The position numbers were made by a program, and so were the translations under genes. From positions 1-24,462 of the forward strand of contig CAJUMI010000028.1 in the NCBI GenBank assembly GCA_910587545.1: 24,462 bases of DNA, in the 5' to 3' direction. Below the pieces are notes generated by a model. It ran no database searches and was not told the origin of the DNA. It worked only from the letters and a program-made list of their open reading frames with translations. Positions 10,503-19,583 of the stretch are shown here, one piece after another. This stretch comes from an uncultured Muribaculaceae bacterium. GTDB taxonomy: Bacteria > Bacteroidota > Bacteroidia > Bacteroidales > Muribaculaceae. The number at the start of each line of letters is the position of its first letter. Position 1 is the first letter of the stretch.

Positions 10503-11554
10503 CCGCACGAGCCATCGACCTACTCGACCGCCTGATCGCGACACCGTCGTTGTCACGGCAAGAGAACGCCACAGCCGATCTGCTTGAAGGCTTCCTGCGC
10601 GACAACGGTGTCAGCCCGTCGCGCCTGAAAAACAACGTCTGGGCAATCAGTCAGAATTTCGACCGCAGCAAACCGATACTGATGCTGAATTCCCACCACG
10701 ACACAGTCAGACCTGCGTCAGGCTACACCATAGACCCTTTCTCGCCTCTCCACCGCGACGGCAGGATATACGGGCTCGGGAGCAATGACGCCGGCGCCTC
10801 ACTGGTGTCGCTTGTCGAGACATTTCTCACACTCAACAGTGCCGACACCGGTGTCAACCTCATCCTTGCGGCCACGGCCGAGGAGGAAGTCAGCGGCAAG
10901 AGCGGCATCGAAATGCTGCTCGCTCATCTCCGTGACCGGGATCTGATGCCCGACATGGCCATTGTCGGGGAACCGACATCGCTACGGGCCGCGACCGCAG
11001 AACGCGGTCTGATGGTTCTTGACTGTACGGCACACGGCAAAAGCGGTCACGCGGCCAGAGGAGAAGGCATAAATGCCATTTACAGCGCGATAGCCGACAT
11101 CGAACGCCTGCGCGGGCTCAAATTCGACAAGACATCCGCCGTCCTTGGAGACATAAAAATATCAGTCACACAGATCGAGGCCGGGACACAGCACAATGTC
11201 ATACCCGACAGATGCTCGTTCGTGATCGATGTCAGAACGACTGACGCCTACACCAACCCTGAAATCGCCTCGCTGATCGCGCAGGCTATCAATTCGGAGT
11301 GTGTGCCGCGAAGTACAAGACTCAACGCATCCGCCATATCCGAAGATCACCCTCTGGCAGCTGCGGCGATACGTCTCGGAGCCGTGCCATTTGTCTCGCC
11401 CACCCTCTCCGACCGCGCTCTTATGAGAGATATTCCAGCTCTTAAAATAGGGCCCGGGGATTCGGCCCGCAGCCATACGGCAGATGAGTTCGTTTTTGAA
11501 CATGAAATTTCTGATGCAATCAAATTCTATCAAACATTAATATCAACACTATGA
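10499..11554 (+). CDS. argE: M20-family deacylase, probable N-acylcitrulline deacylase (ArgE/DapE-like)
   Basis: This zinc-dependent M20 amidohydrolase has 351 residues. Metal and catalytic residues are visible in order: His66-x-Asp68 in NSHHDTV, the bridging Asp97 in GLGSNDAGAS, the Glu129-Glu130 pair in TAEEEVSG, the glutamate in IVGEPTSLRAATAERG, and a late histidine in SARSHTADEF. A dimerisation domain lies in the middle (CTAHGKSGHAARGEG). ArgE removes acetyl and DapE removes succinyl groups. In a pathway where ornithine is carbamoylated while still acylated, the natural substrate is N-acylcitrulline, here probably N-succinylcitrulline. It overlaps argB and argH by ATGA on both sides, so it belongs firmly to the operon. 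The symbol follows operon role; specificity is inferred. Confidence 0.9.
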   Translation: MTARAIDLLDRLIATPSLSRQENATADLLEGFLRDNGVSPSRLKNNVWAISQNFDRSKPILMLNSHHDTVRPASGYTIDPFSPLHRDGRIYGLGSNDAGASLVSLVETFLTLNSADTGVNLILAATAEEEVSGKSGIEMLLAHLRDRDLMPDMAIVGEPTSLRAATAERGLMVLDCTAHGKSGHAARGEGINAIYSAIADIERLRGLKFDKTSAVLGDIKISVTQIEAGTQHNVIPDRCSFVIDVRTTDAYTNPEIASLIAQAINSECVPRSTRLNASAISEDHPLAAAAIRLGAVPFVSPTLSDRALMRDIPALKIGPGDSARSHTADEFVFEHEISDAIKFYQTLISTL

Positions 11555-12843
11555 AGCTATGGAGCAAAGGCTGCGAGCCTGACAAAATGATAGAACAGTT
11601 TACCGTCGGCAATGACCGAGAACTTGACCTGAGGCTGGCCCGATACGATGTCGTCGGTTCAATCGCCCACATAAAGATGCTCGAATCCATCGGACTGCTT
11701 GCGAAGGATGAGCTTGATGTACTCGTATCTGCATTGAATGACATACTGAAGATAATCGACGCCGGAGATTTCAGGATCGACAAAGGAGTCGAAGACATAC
11801 ACTCCCAGATTGAATTCATGCTGACCGAACGTCTCGGCGACATAGGCAAGAAGATTCACTCGGGCCGCTCACGCAACGACCAAGTGCTTGTCGACCTCAA
11901 GCTCTTCATGCGCGACGAACTGCATAAGATCGCCCGGTCGGCCAAGCGTCTGTTTGACCGTTTCCAGGCTCTCAGCGAGCGCTATAAGGATGTACTCATG
12001 CCCGGCTATACTCATCTTCAGATCGCCATGCCATCGTCATTCGGACTATGGTTCGGCGCCTACGCCGAGTCGCTGGTCGACGATCTGCGCATTGTCAGCG
12101 CCGCCTACGACATCACGAATCAGAACCCGCTCGGTTCGGCGGCCGGATATGGATCATCTTTCCCCCTTGACCGCCTGAAGACAACCGGCCTGCTGGAATT
12201 TGCCGACATGCACTACAATGTCGTCGCCGCCCAGATGAGCCGCGGCAAGACCGAACGCGCCATATCCTTTGCCATATCGGCCCTGGCGTCTACAATCGGC
12301 CACTTTGCGATGGACGTCTGCATGTATATGTGCCAGAACTTCGGCTTCATAGGCTTCCCTGATGAACTGACCACAGGTTCGAGCATCATGCCCCACAAGA
12401 AGAACCCCGACGTCTTTGAGATCATGCGCGGAAAATGCAACAGACTGCAGTCGGTATCCAACGAGATAGCGCTCCTCACAGCTAACCTGCCGCTCGGATA
12501 TAACCGCGATATGCAGTTGCTCAAAGACATTCTGTTTCCGGCCACTACGACACTGATCGAGTGCATGGATATGTGCGATTTCATGCTAAAGCATATCCGT
12601 GTCAATCAGAACATACTCGATGACCCCAAATATGATTATCTGTTCACCGTCGAAGATGTCAACCGCATGGTCCTGTCCGGGACCCCGTTCAGAGAAGCAT
12701 ACAAGACGGTTGGTCTACAGGTCAACGAAGGACAATACAAGCCGACAAAGGCTGTCAGCCACACTCACTGCGGCAGCATCGGCAATCTGTGCAACAGCGA
12801 GATTGCCGGAAAGATGAAAAAGGTGATGGCGAATTTTGAATAA
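11551..12843 (+). CDS. argH: Argininosuccinate lyase
   Basis: It splits argininosuccinate into arginine and fumarate, the last step of the pathway. It is a fumarase/aspartase-superfamily protein of 430 residues. The signature is GSSIMPHKKNPDVFE starting at Gly276, with the catalytic serine in the Ser277-Ser278 pair. The segment IHSGRSRNDQV (102-112) is the family's substrate-binding loop, and TRKGYTH-like PGYTHLQIAMP follows near residue 151. The C-terminal part is somewhat shorter than in E. coli. The ATG at 11551 overlaps the preceding deacylase stop. The next gene, yaaA, starts 11 bp after the argH stop, so the transcript probably continues. Confidence 0.97.
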   Translation: MKLWSKGCEPDKMIEQFTVGNDRELDLRLARYDVVGSIAHIKMLESIGLLAKDELDVLVSALNDILKIIDAGDFRIDKGVEDIHSQIEFMLTERLGDIGKKIHSGRSRNDQVLVDLKLFMRDELHKIARSAKRLFDRFQALSERYKDVLMPGYTHLQIAMPSSFGLWFGAYAESLVDDLRIVSAAYDITNQNPLGSAAGYGSSFPLDRLKTTGLLEFADMHYNVVAAQMSRGKTERAISFAISALASTIGHFAMDVCMYMCQNFGFIGFPDELTTGSSIMPHKKNPDVFEIMRGKCNRLQSVSNEIALLTANLPLGYNRDMQLLKDILFPATTTLIECMDMCDFMLKHIRVNQNILDDPKYDYLFTVEDVNRMVLSGTPFREAYKTVGLQVNEGQYKPTKAVSHTHCGSIGNLCNSEIAGKMKKVMANFE

Positions 12844-12854
12844 ACCAAGACAAT

Positions 12855-13613
12855 ATGCAGATATTACTCGCCTGCGCCAAGCTGATGGCCGACAGCAGCC
12901 TGCATCGGGATCTGAAAGTCTCCCACAGACCGGTCTTCGGGGAGCAGGCCGATATGATCGCGTCGGAGATGTGCCGCTACTCGGTCAGCGAACTCGAAGA
13001 GATGCTTCATATAAATCACGATATAGCAGTCTCGACATTTAGGCGTTATGACCGCTTCTTCGATAAATCGACATGTATGCCTGCGATCGGTTGCTACGAT
13101 GGAATTGTATTCAAAAACATCGACGCCGGAACCTTGTCTGACAAGCAACTCGAATTTGCCGACAGGCACGTCAACATCTGCTCTTTTGTCTACGGTCTAC
13201 TCAGGCCTCTTGATGCGATCAACCCATACAGAATGGAAGGGTGCGTGGGACTTCCCGCGACAGGAACCGAAAACATGTTTGATTACTGGCGGCCTAAGCT
13301 CACCGAAGAACTGATCAGACGCGTAAAAGCAGACGACGGCACACTTATCAATCTCGCAAGCAATGAGATGCGCAAATTGTTTGACTGGAAACAGGTCTGC
13401 GCCCAGCTGAATGTAATATCTCCGGAATTCAAGATCGAAAGCTCCGGAAAACTCCGTACTGTAACCGTCTACGCCAAGATATGTCGCGGCGCGATGACTC
13501 GTTTTATCATAGAACAGGAGCTTCGCGACCTTGAAGGTCTGAAACTGTTCGACGGGGCAGGTTTCCGCTATGAAAGCGGTGAGAAGACACCCCTGTTTGT
13601 CGCCCGCCCTTAA
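12855..13613 (+). CDS. yaaA: YaaA-family (DUF328/UPF0246) peroxide-stress protein
   Basis: This 252-residue protein matches the YaaA family along its length: GCYDGIVFKNIDA (the family's KGDVY-type region), VYGLLRPLDAINPYRMEG, LINLASNEMRKLF, and YAKICRGAMTRFIIEQEL. In E. coli, YaaA lowers free intracellular iron during hydrogen peroxide stress and has a DNA-binding fold. The N-terminal motif, ISPAK in E. coli, here reads LACAK. It lies only 11 bp after argH and ends before the operon's terminator, so it is very likely co-transcribed with arginine genes. No metabolic link to arginine is obvious; this may be shared expression only. Location is cytoplasmic, with no signal or membrane segment. Confidence 0.88.
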   Translation: MQILLACAKLMADSSLHRDLKVSHRPVFGEQADMIASEMCRYSVSELEEMLHINHDIAVSTFRRYDRFFDKSTCMPAIGCYDGIVFKNIDAGTLSDKQLEFADRHVNICSFVYGLLRPLDAINPYRMEGCVGLPATGTENMFDYWRPKLTEELIRRVKADDGTLINLASNEMRKLFDWKQVCAQLNVISPEFKIESSGKLRTVTVYAKICRGAMTRFIIEQELRDLEGLKLFDGAGFRYESGEKTPLFVARP

Positions 13614-13634
13614 ACACCCTTCATAATACGCCAG

Positions 13635-13680
13635 GAATCCAAAGACCCGGATCTCTAAACAGACCCGGGTCTTTAGATTC
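13635..13680. terminator. Hairpin terminator between the arginine operon and the Gfo/Idh/MocA operon
   Basis: Two 16-bp arms (13635-13650 and 13665-13680) are complementary except at one position. The core stem is AAAGACCCGG with CCGGGTCTTT, and the loop is 14 nt. The arms end in AAAG/CTTT blocks but there is no long T tract. Its place between two convergent stop codons supports a bidirectional terminator role. Confidence 0.7.
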
Positions 13681-13695
13681 GTCAAGCGTGGATGA

Positions 13696-14952
13696 TCAGT
13701 CGAACAGGATCGTCTGACCGGAGTGACGGCTACGTTCAGCTTCGAAACACAATCTGTGACTCCTAAGCGAGTCATCAATCGTCGTAGTCGGCGCATGGGA
13801 TATATCTCCCCGCACCGCACCTAAGAAACTTTCAACGAGCCTTAAGTCGGCGCCTGCGTGATAAGGCTGCTTGCAAACTTCTGTAAAATCAAAGACCTCT
13901 CGTTTCTGAGTCCGAAAATCTGTAGCGAAGATCCTGACACCGTCGCTGACAATCTCTCCGTGGGTCATCTTGATATCAGTGCTGCGACCGTCGCGCCGGG
14001 TGAAAATATCCATACACACGGTTATGAGCGAACCATCGTCCATCTGCATTGTCAGCACCTGATTGTCGACAACATCATTATCACAATGATAAACGCAACG
14101 CCCGTAATCACCCTCTTCAAGTTCCTGCGTTATGACCTGTTCAATCGTCTTGTCGGCCGGAACGTCGAAATTATTGATCCATTGCCGACGGCGCCAATAG
14201 AGATCGACTGCCGAATAGGGACACGACTGCTCGACTGAGCATTTGCAGCAACGCGTTGCCGATCCTTCGGGCGCATTCTCACGGCGGAACCATACTCGGC
14301 TTCCGAACGAGGAAAGCCTGCGGCAGTTGGCATCGGTGAGCCATGTGATGAAATCGATATCATGGCAACATTTGGCCAAAAGCATCGGGTTATTGCCGGC
14401 CTCGGTATTCATGACTCCACGGACATAGCTGTGCGTCGTACGGTCGATGCCGACATCCTCTGTATGGGTTATGGTGATAATGCGGCCGAACCGTCCTGAC
14501 GATACCAGTTCCTTGACCTTTATAAATGCCGGGTGATAACGGAGAACGTGACATACACACACGATCTTTCCGGCTTTGCATGCAGCCTTGGATATAAGTT
14601 TACACTGCTCGTAATTCTGAGCGACAGGTTTTTCAAGCAGAACGTGCATACCCTGTCTCAACGCTTCCATACACGGCTCGAAATGCTCTCGCTCGGGAGT
14701 GCATATAAATGCCACATCAGCCACCACCGGACTGTTGAAATAATCATGGTAATCCTTGAAGCGGCACTGCTCCGGCACACCGAACTGATCTGCCATCGCA
14801 TTGCGGCGAATGGAATCGGGCTCGACAACAGCCACAAGTTTCGCCAATTCGGGATGCCTCGCGACATAATGCATATATGTGCGCATACGATTGCCGACTC
14901 CGATAGCAACTATCGAAGTCGGCATGCGTGAACTGTCGGGGAAATCAGCCAT
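13696..14952 (-). CDS. Gfo/Idh/MocA-family oxidoreductase with cysteine-rich insert, no export signal
   Basis: This is a 418-residue NAD(P)-dependent oxidoreductase. The N-terminal Rossmann fold starts at IVAIGVGNRMRTYMHY, and the family motif Glu107-Lys108-Pro109 lies in VLLEKPVAQN. Further features are a HVLRYHPAF segment and a KCCHDIDFITWL motif, where the lysine-plus-His/Asp pattern is typical of catalysis. Between roughly residues 233 and 247 a cluster CCKCSVEQSCPYSA suggests a structural metal site; it is followed by an aromatic segment and YGRCVYHCDNDVVDNQ. There is no signal peptide, so it is probably cytoplasmic, unlike the homologue at 18231. It is the last gene of the minus-strand operon, 19 bp after the DUF1080 gene. 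A role in oxidising or reducing sugars or 3-keto sugars is likely from the context, but the substrate is unknown. Confidence 0.88.
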   Translation of the reverse strand: MADFPDSSRMPTSIVAIGVGNRMRTYMHYVARHPELAKLVAVVEPDSIRRNAMADQFGVPEQCRFKDYHDYFNSPVVADVAFICTPEREHFEPCMEALRQGMHVLLEKPVAQNYEQCKLISKAACKAGKIVCVCHVLRYHPAFIKVKELVSSGRFGRIITITHTEDVGIDRTTHSYVRGVMNTEAGNNPMLLAKCCHDIDFITWLTDANCRRLSSFGSRVWFRRENAPEGSATRCCKCSVEQSCPYSAVDLYWRRRQWINNFDVPADKTIEQVITQELEEGDYGRCVYHCDNDVVDNQVLTMQMDDGSLITVCMDIFTRRDGRSTDIKMTHGEIVSDGVRIFATDFRTQKREVFDFTEVCKQPYHAGADLRLVESFLGAVRGDISHAPTTTIDDSLRSHRLCFEAERSRHSGQTILFD

Positions 14953-14971
14953 TTAGATTTTTTGAAAGATC

Positions 14972-17900
14972 TTATTTTCTCTTACCTTTTTTGCTTTTGT
15001 TCTTATCACTGAGGTCGAGGATACGGATGTTTCGGAACATTACGCCCTGTCCATGTCCACAGAAGCTGATGTAACCTTCTTTGTTGAAGAGGCCGGGATG
15101 GTTACGATGGTCGACCATGTAGGGATTGCCTTCCGTTCCCTCGGGACCTACCGCATGACCCTGACATGCCTCGCGTATATTTGCGTCGACAATAACCTCG
15201 CCGTCGACCGTAACGGTGATATGGTCGCCTACAGCCTTGATTTCCTCGGTGTGCCACTGTTTGATGGGACCGAAGTCGAGATGCTTGGCACCTACGACTC
15301 CATAGATTGAGCCGTGGATCTGATAAGGCTTGATACCTGTGTAACCGTAGGGATGACCCTGATACATCGGGTGATCGTGATCGAGTACCTGGATTTCCAT
15401 GCCGTGGAAAGCTGCGTCAACGCCTGTGACATCCTTGCCTGTGCGGATGCCGATGCCGTTGTTGACGCCGGGGACGTCGAAACAGAACTCAAAACGGTAG
15501 ATGAAATCGCTATAGTTCTTTTTGGTGTAAAGGTTGCCTGATCCACCGTATTGGGCTGTCACATATATATTACCGTCAACGGGAACATAAGCGGCAGTGT
15601 TGCCGTGCCATTTTTCAAGTGATCGTCCGTCGAAAAGCACTTCGAATCCCTGGGCTTCCTCTTCGGGTGAAAGTTTGAAGACCGGAGTGTCGGGGAGATG
15701 ATTGAAGTAGAAATTACGGGCGGCTTCGGGTTTGCTTACCGATACCGTTCCGAGGTCAAGAGTCTTGGCGCCCTTCTTGGGATTGACCACAACCTCGTTG
15801 CATGCAAAGGGAGTCGCGCCGACCTCAACAAAGATACGGTCGTTGACCATGCGGACATGCACGGGCTGCACACCTGCAGGCACTGCCTGAAGAATGCCGT
15901 TGCCCACAGTAAGGCCGGCCGGTGACATAGTGACGAGGGGCATTGAGCGGAGCGTGAGCGTCAGAGGATCGACACCGTTCCAGTCGAAATAAAGATCGAA
16001 ATTCTCGAACTCACCAGCCGGTCCCTGCCCGGCAACAACCGCATAACCGCCGTTCTCGTCGAGTTTATTAAGCATGCCGGCGACCTCGTCAGCCGCATAA
16101 CCGGCGTCAGCATCGTTCACGCCGTGGTCGACGAACACCTTGTGTGCTTTTTCGAGGATATTCTTTGTTGTCAGACCTCGGCGGAGAGCGTCTTCCTTGG
16201 AGAAGATATATTTGACCGTACCGGCTGCGGCGAGAGCCGTCTCCTTGTTATCGAGATAACGGGCAGCGAGCATCGCTGCGGGAAGAGTGCGGCCATTGGC
16301 CAGAGCCGAGATCAGAGCATTCTGCACATCGACAGACGGAGCGAGAGCGAGAGCATTGCTGAAGAGACGGTATTGCTCTATCGCCGGCAGGCCGTAGCTC
16401 TGAACCAACTGCATGTAACGGCGGAGAGTTGCGTCCTTCTTGTCAGGATTGTTTGCCGCTATGTCGAAAAGCACAGGGATCATCGACTGATTGTTGACCT
16501 GCATGAGGGCGTCATAAGCCTCGGCGCTCTTGGTCGCGTTATAGTCTGCGAGAAGTCTGTCAATCGCCTGAACTGCAGCTGTCTGGGCGAGGATCGGGTA
16601 ATAACGCGAAACGATCTTCGCATCCTTCTTCCCGTTCATCACGCTCTCGACTTTCTTGAACTGCGAGTCAGCGTCGAGGCTGACAATAGCATTCTTGGCT
16701 GCAGCCTGAAGCTCTGCGATCTCTTCCTGACCTTTAACGGTCTCGAGCATCTTGCATACATCTTCGAAATTCTCGGGGCGCACAACGCCTTTAAGACCTT
16801 TAAGGGCGATAATGTTGACCTGTGAGTTTCCGTTAGCGATGAGATTGACAGTCTTGGGATATGCGTCGTAGATATGGCGGGCGGACGCAAGCCGGAGCGC
16901 CTTGGCTACAACATTGGAGTCAGAGGAGTCAAGGGCCTCAAGGATTCCACTGTTAATGTTGCCATTAAATGAAAGGAGTGCCGCCTGAGCAGCCGCTGAA
17001 AGCTCATTGTCGTCGCCGAGAGCTGAAGTCAGAGCGGCGAGCGATTTGTCACCGCCGATCTTCGAAGCAGCATTGACAGCAGCGATAGCGAGAGGCATAT
17101 CCTGCGACGAGATATTCTCAACAACGAGATCGGTCTGCGAAACGACATGATTGTTCCCGAGCCAGTTGATCACATCGATTTTGGCTGCTGGCGACAAGGA
17201 TTTGAACTTGGAAGCCACAGCGTCGAAAACGCCGTCGCCGATTATTGAGGGAGCGGCAAGGAGTGCGGTGTTACGGTATTTTATATCCTTGTCCTTGAGG
17301 GCGGCAATAACATTGTCAGCAGCGTGGGCGGCATCATTTCTCAGGATAATGTCAAGACCTGCGCAACGGGCATAATCGTTGCCTGCCTTTGTAAGCTCCT
17401 TGGCTGAAGCCACGGCTGTCCGGCCACCGATATTGTTGAGCAGACGGATGTAAGCATCAGTCGCTCCGGTCGGATCGTTGGCAAATTTGTGAGCCTTCGC
17501 TGCCTTGCGGAGAGCCTTGACGGCCGCATCTGTCCCACAGACGGCAAGAGCATTGTAGACTGCATCGAGAACTTTGGGATCGGAACTTTCGGTCCATTTG
17601 ATCAGAGTAGGCTCGACGTCTTTGAGCTTTCTGAAATAAGCTACATAAGCAAGTTCTGCGTCGGGAGCCGCCGCACTGTTGATCACACGGCTGACCACGG
17701 CATCATCACCGGGGACGAGAGAGAGACCGTTGACAGCATAGTGACGGAGATAGGGATCACTGAGATATGAGGCAAAAAGTTCTGCATCGCCGGGGCGTGC
17801 CAGTTTGGAAAGCTGAGTCATCAGGAACGCGCGGTTAGGATCGTCGCCACATTTCTTCAGTCCGGCTACGAGACCGTCATGGGCAGACTGCTGCATAGCG

Positions 17901-18202
17901 GCATTGTCGGCACGGCTTACATAGCTGACAATGGCATCGATCGCATATTCAAAAAGGGCATTCTGGTTCTTGTCGGCCGGTTTAAGCATGCCGGCAAGCA
18001 TTTCGATGCCTTTCTGGCCTGTTGCGGCCATTTCACCGATGACTTCATTATATGAAGCCGGATTTTTTGCAGGCAACTGCGCGAGACCGTCGGTGATGAT
18101 AGTCTCGGCATTGCGTCCGCGGCTGTCAAGCTGGGCTACAGACGAGAAGCTGATGCCCAGTACAAACGACAGAAGTATTAGTGATATGAAACGTTTGTTC
18201 AT
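14972..18202 (-). CDS. Exported HEAT-repeat protein with C-terminal DUF1080 (3-keto-disaccharide hydrolase-like) domain
   Basis: The 1076-residue protein starts with a Sec signal peptide (MNKRFISLILLSFVLGIS, probable cleavage after SSVA), so it acts in the periplasm or envelope. Residues about 30 to 680 are alanine-rich helical repeats of the HEAT/armadillo kind, a likely binding scaffold. A beta-rich linker (about 690-840) follows. From about residue 850, GFEVLFDGRSLEKWHGN opens a DUF1080 domain with the motifs NNGIGIRTG, GMEIQVLDHDH and YQIHGSIYG. This fold is related to concanavalin-like glycoside-active proteins, and some members cleave 3-keto-glycosides. The C-terminus is a basic tail (KNKSKKGKRK). 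It sits 28 bp after the Tat-exported oxidoreductase, which could supply a 3-keto substrate. DUF1080 is clear; activity and the role of the repeats are inferred. Confidence 0.88.
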   Translation of the reverse strand: MNKRFISLILLSFVLGISFSSVAQLDSRGRNAETIITDGLAQLPAKNPASYNEVIGEMAATGQKGIEMLAGMLKPADKNQNALFEYAIDAIVSYVSRADNAAMQQSAHDGLVAGLKKCGDDPNRAFLMTQLSKLARPGDAELFASYLSDPYLRHYAVNGLSLVPGDDAVVSRVINSAAAPDAELAYVAYFRKLKDVEPTLIKWTESSDPKVLDAVYNALAVCGTDAAVKALRKAAKAHKFANDPTGATDAYIRLLNNIGGRTAVASAKELTKAGNDYARCAGLDIILRNDAAHAADNVIAALKDKDIKYRNTALLAAPSIIGDGVFDAVASKFKSLSPAAKIDVINWLGNNHVVSQTDLVVENISSQDMPLAIAAVNAASKIGGDKSLAALTSALGDDNELSAAAQAALLSFNGNINSGILEALDSSDSNVVAKALRLASARHIYDAYPKTVNLIANGNSQVNIIALKGLKGVVRPENFEDVCKMLETVKGQEEIAELQAAAKNAIVSLDADSQFKKVESVMNGKKDAKIVSRYYPILAQTAAVQAIDRLLADYNATKSAEAYDALMQVNNQSMIPVLFDIAANNPDKKDATLRRYMQLVQSYGLPAIEQYRLFSNALALAPSVDVQNALISALANGRTLPAAMLAARYLDNKETALAAAGTVKYIFSKEDALRRGLTTKNILEKAHKVFVDHGVNDADAGYAADEVAGMLNKLDENGGYAVVAGQGPAGEFENFDLYFDWNGVDPLTLTLRSMPLVTMSPAGLTVGNGILQAVPAGVQPVHVRMVNDRIFVEVGATPFACNEVVVNPKKGAKTLDLGTVSVSKPEAARNFYFNHLPDTPVFKLSPEEEAQGFEVLFDGRSLEKWHGNTAAYVPVDGNIYVTAQYGGSGNLYTKKNYSDFIYRFEFCFDVPGVNNGIGIRTGKDVTGVDAAFHGMEIQVLDHDHPMYQGHPYGYTGIKPYQIHGSIYGVVGAKHLDFGPIKQWHTEEIKAVGDHITVTVDGEVIVDANIREACQGHAVGPEGTEGNPYMVDHRNHPGLFNKEGYISFCGHGQGVMFRNIRILDLSDKNKSKKGKRK

Positions 18203-18230
18203 AAGGGTGCTATGTTAGTTGAGATGATAA

Positions 18231-19517
18231 TTAGATTTTCCAGGGGCCACGCATGGGCTGATTGATAAGTGCGTTTGCTGCATCATCGTTAATGAATGTC
18301 TGGGTCTGCGGATCGAAAGCAAGTTCGCTGCGACCGAGTCGGAGCGCGATGGTGCCAAGGTTGACGAGGGTACAGCTGTAATGGCCGTTTGCCTCGTTGA
18401 GCGCGAATTTCTGACGGTCGCGCACACACTGAAGGAAATCAGTACGCTGAGGTTCGGGGTCGGGAAGCTCTGCGATCTTGTTCATAACGTCGGGAATTGT
18501 GCACTCAAAGCCTTTGTAGACTTTGCCGTTGGGACCTTCGATATAGGGCACCTTACCCTGACTTTCGAAGCCTTCGCCTTCAAGCACTATCTGGCAACCG
18601 TCGGCATAGGTGTAAATGATCTTGTGCCATGTACCGACGGCATCGGGGTGCTGCTGAGGAGCGTCGACCTCGATCTTGACCGGGAGATCGTTGTCCTTGC
18701 CGAGAAGATACTGGATAGGATCGAGATAGTGCTGGCCCATGTCGGCGAGACCGCCGCCATCATAATCCCAGTAGCCGCGGAAGGTCTGATGCACACGGTG
18801 AGAGTTGTAGGGCTTGTAGGGCGCCGGGCCGAGCCACATGTCATAATCGAGCTCTGCGGGGACATTCTGTGGAACAAGGTTCTCACGGCCAACCCAGAAG
18901 AATTTCCAGGCAAAGCCGGTCGCGCCCGACACAGTCACTTTCAGAGGCCAGCCGAGCATGCCGCTGTCGACAAGCTTTTTCAACGGCTGGACATCAGTGC
19001 CCAGACCGTAGAATGTGTCTTTGAAACGGAACCATGTGTTGAGGCGGAAGATACGGTTATAGCGCTGAACTGCCTCAACGACTCTCTGGCCTTCGCCGAT
19101 AGTGCGTGTCATAGGTTTTTCGCACCAGATGTCCTTACCGGCCTTGGCTGCTTCGACAGCCATGATGCCGTGCCAGTGGGGCGGTGTGGCGATATGTACA
19201 ATGTCAACGTTAGTATCGTTGATCAGATCGTGAAAATCGTGATATTGAGCGACTGTCTCGCCAAAACGTTCTTTAGCAAGATTGGAAGCCGATGTGAGAT
19301 GATTGCTGTCGACATCACAAAGAGCCACAAGACGGCAGGTCTTGTCACTGTTGAAATGATAGGATGAACGGCCGATGCCACCGGTTCCGATGATGCCACG
19401 TGTGAGTTGATCGCTTGGTGGGATGTGACCATTACCACCAAGTACGTGACGCGGGATTATAGTGAATAGTCCTGCAGCGCCAAGAGTCTTGAGAAATGTC
19501 CTTCTGCTCGATTTCAT
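18231..19517 (-). CDS. Tat-exported Gfo/Idh/MocA-family oxidoreductase
   Basis: This 428-residue protein begins with a twin-arginine signal: SRRTFLKTLGAAGLF, then IIPRHVLGG. It is therefore folded with its nucleotide cofactor before export. The mature part has the Rossmann motif GIIGTGGIGRSS, the Glu133-Lys134-Pro135 motif in WCEKPMTRTIGEGQ, and the segment GGLADMGQHYLDPIQYLLG in the catalytic region. Such proteins are abundant in Bacteroidota and are linked to oxidation of glycosides, including GH109-like and 3-keto-glycoside chemistry. It is the first gene of the operon, with a promoter and palindromic operator candidate about 65-105 bp upstream of the ATG. The following DUF1080 gene begins 28 bp downstream. 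Family and export are firm; substrate and reaction direction are not known. Confidence 0.92.
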   Translation of the reverse strand: MKSSRRTFLKTLGAAGLFTIIPRHVLGGNGHIPPSDQLTRGIIGTGGIGRSSYHFNSDKTCRLVALCDVDSNHLTSASNLAKERFGETVAQYHDFHDLINDTNVDIVHIATPPHWHGIMAVEAAKAGKDIWCEKPMTRTIGEGQRVVEAVQRYNRIFRLNTWFRFKDTFYGLGTDVQPLKKLVDSGMLGWPLKVTVSGATGFAWKFFWVGRENLVPQNVPAELDYDMWLGPAPYKPYNSHRVHQTFRGYWDYDGGGLADMGQHYLDPIQYLLGKDNDLPVKIEVDAPQQHPDAVGTWHKIIYTYADGCQIVLEGEGFESQGKVPYIEGPNGKVYKGFECTIPDVMNKIAELPDPEPQRTDFLQCVRDRQKFALNEANGHYSCTLVNLGTIALRLGRSELAFDPQTQTFINDDAANALINQPMRGPWKI

Positions 19518-19583
19518 GATTGGTATATTGAATTGATAATTTTATATTAGGGAATAGAGTTTAGGTATTTTTAGATTATGGTT

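Noticed and set aside
18381..19367. 328-residue open frame opposite the Tat-exported oxidoreductase
   Set aside because: Shadow of a clear coding gene on the other strand; composition is that of a reverse-frame artefact.
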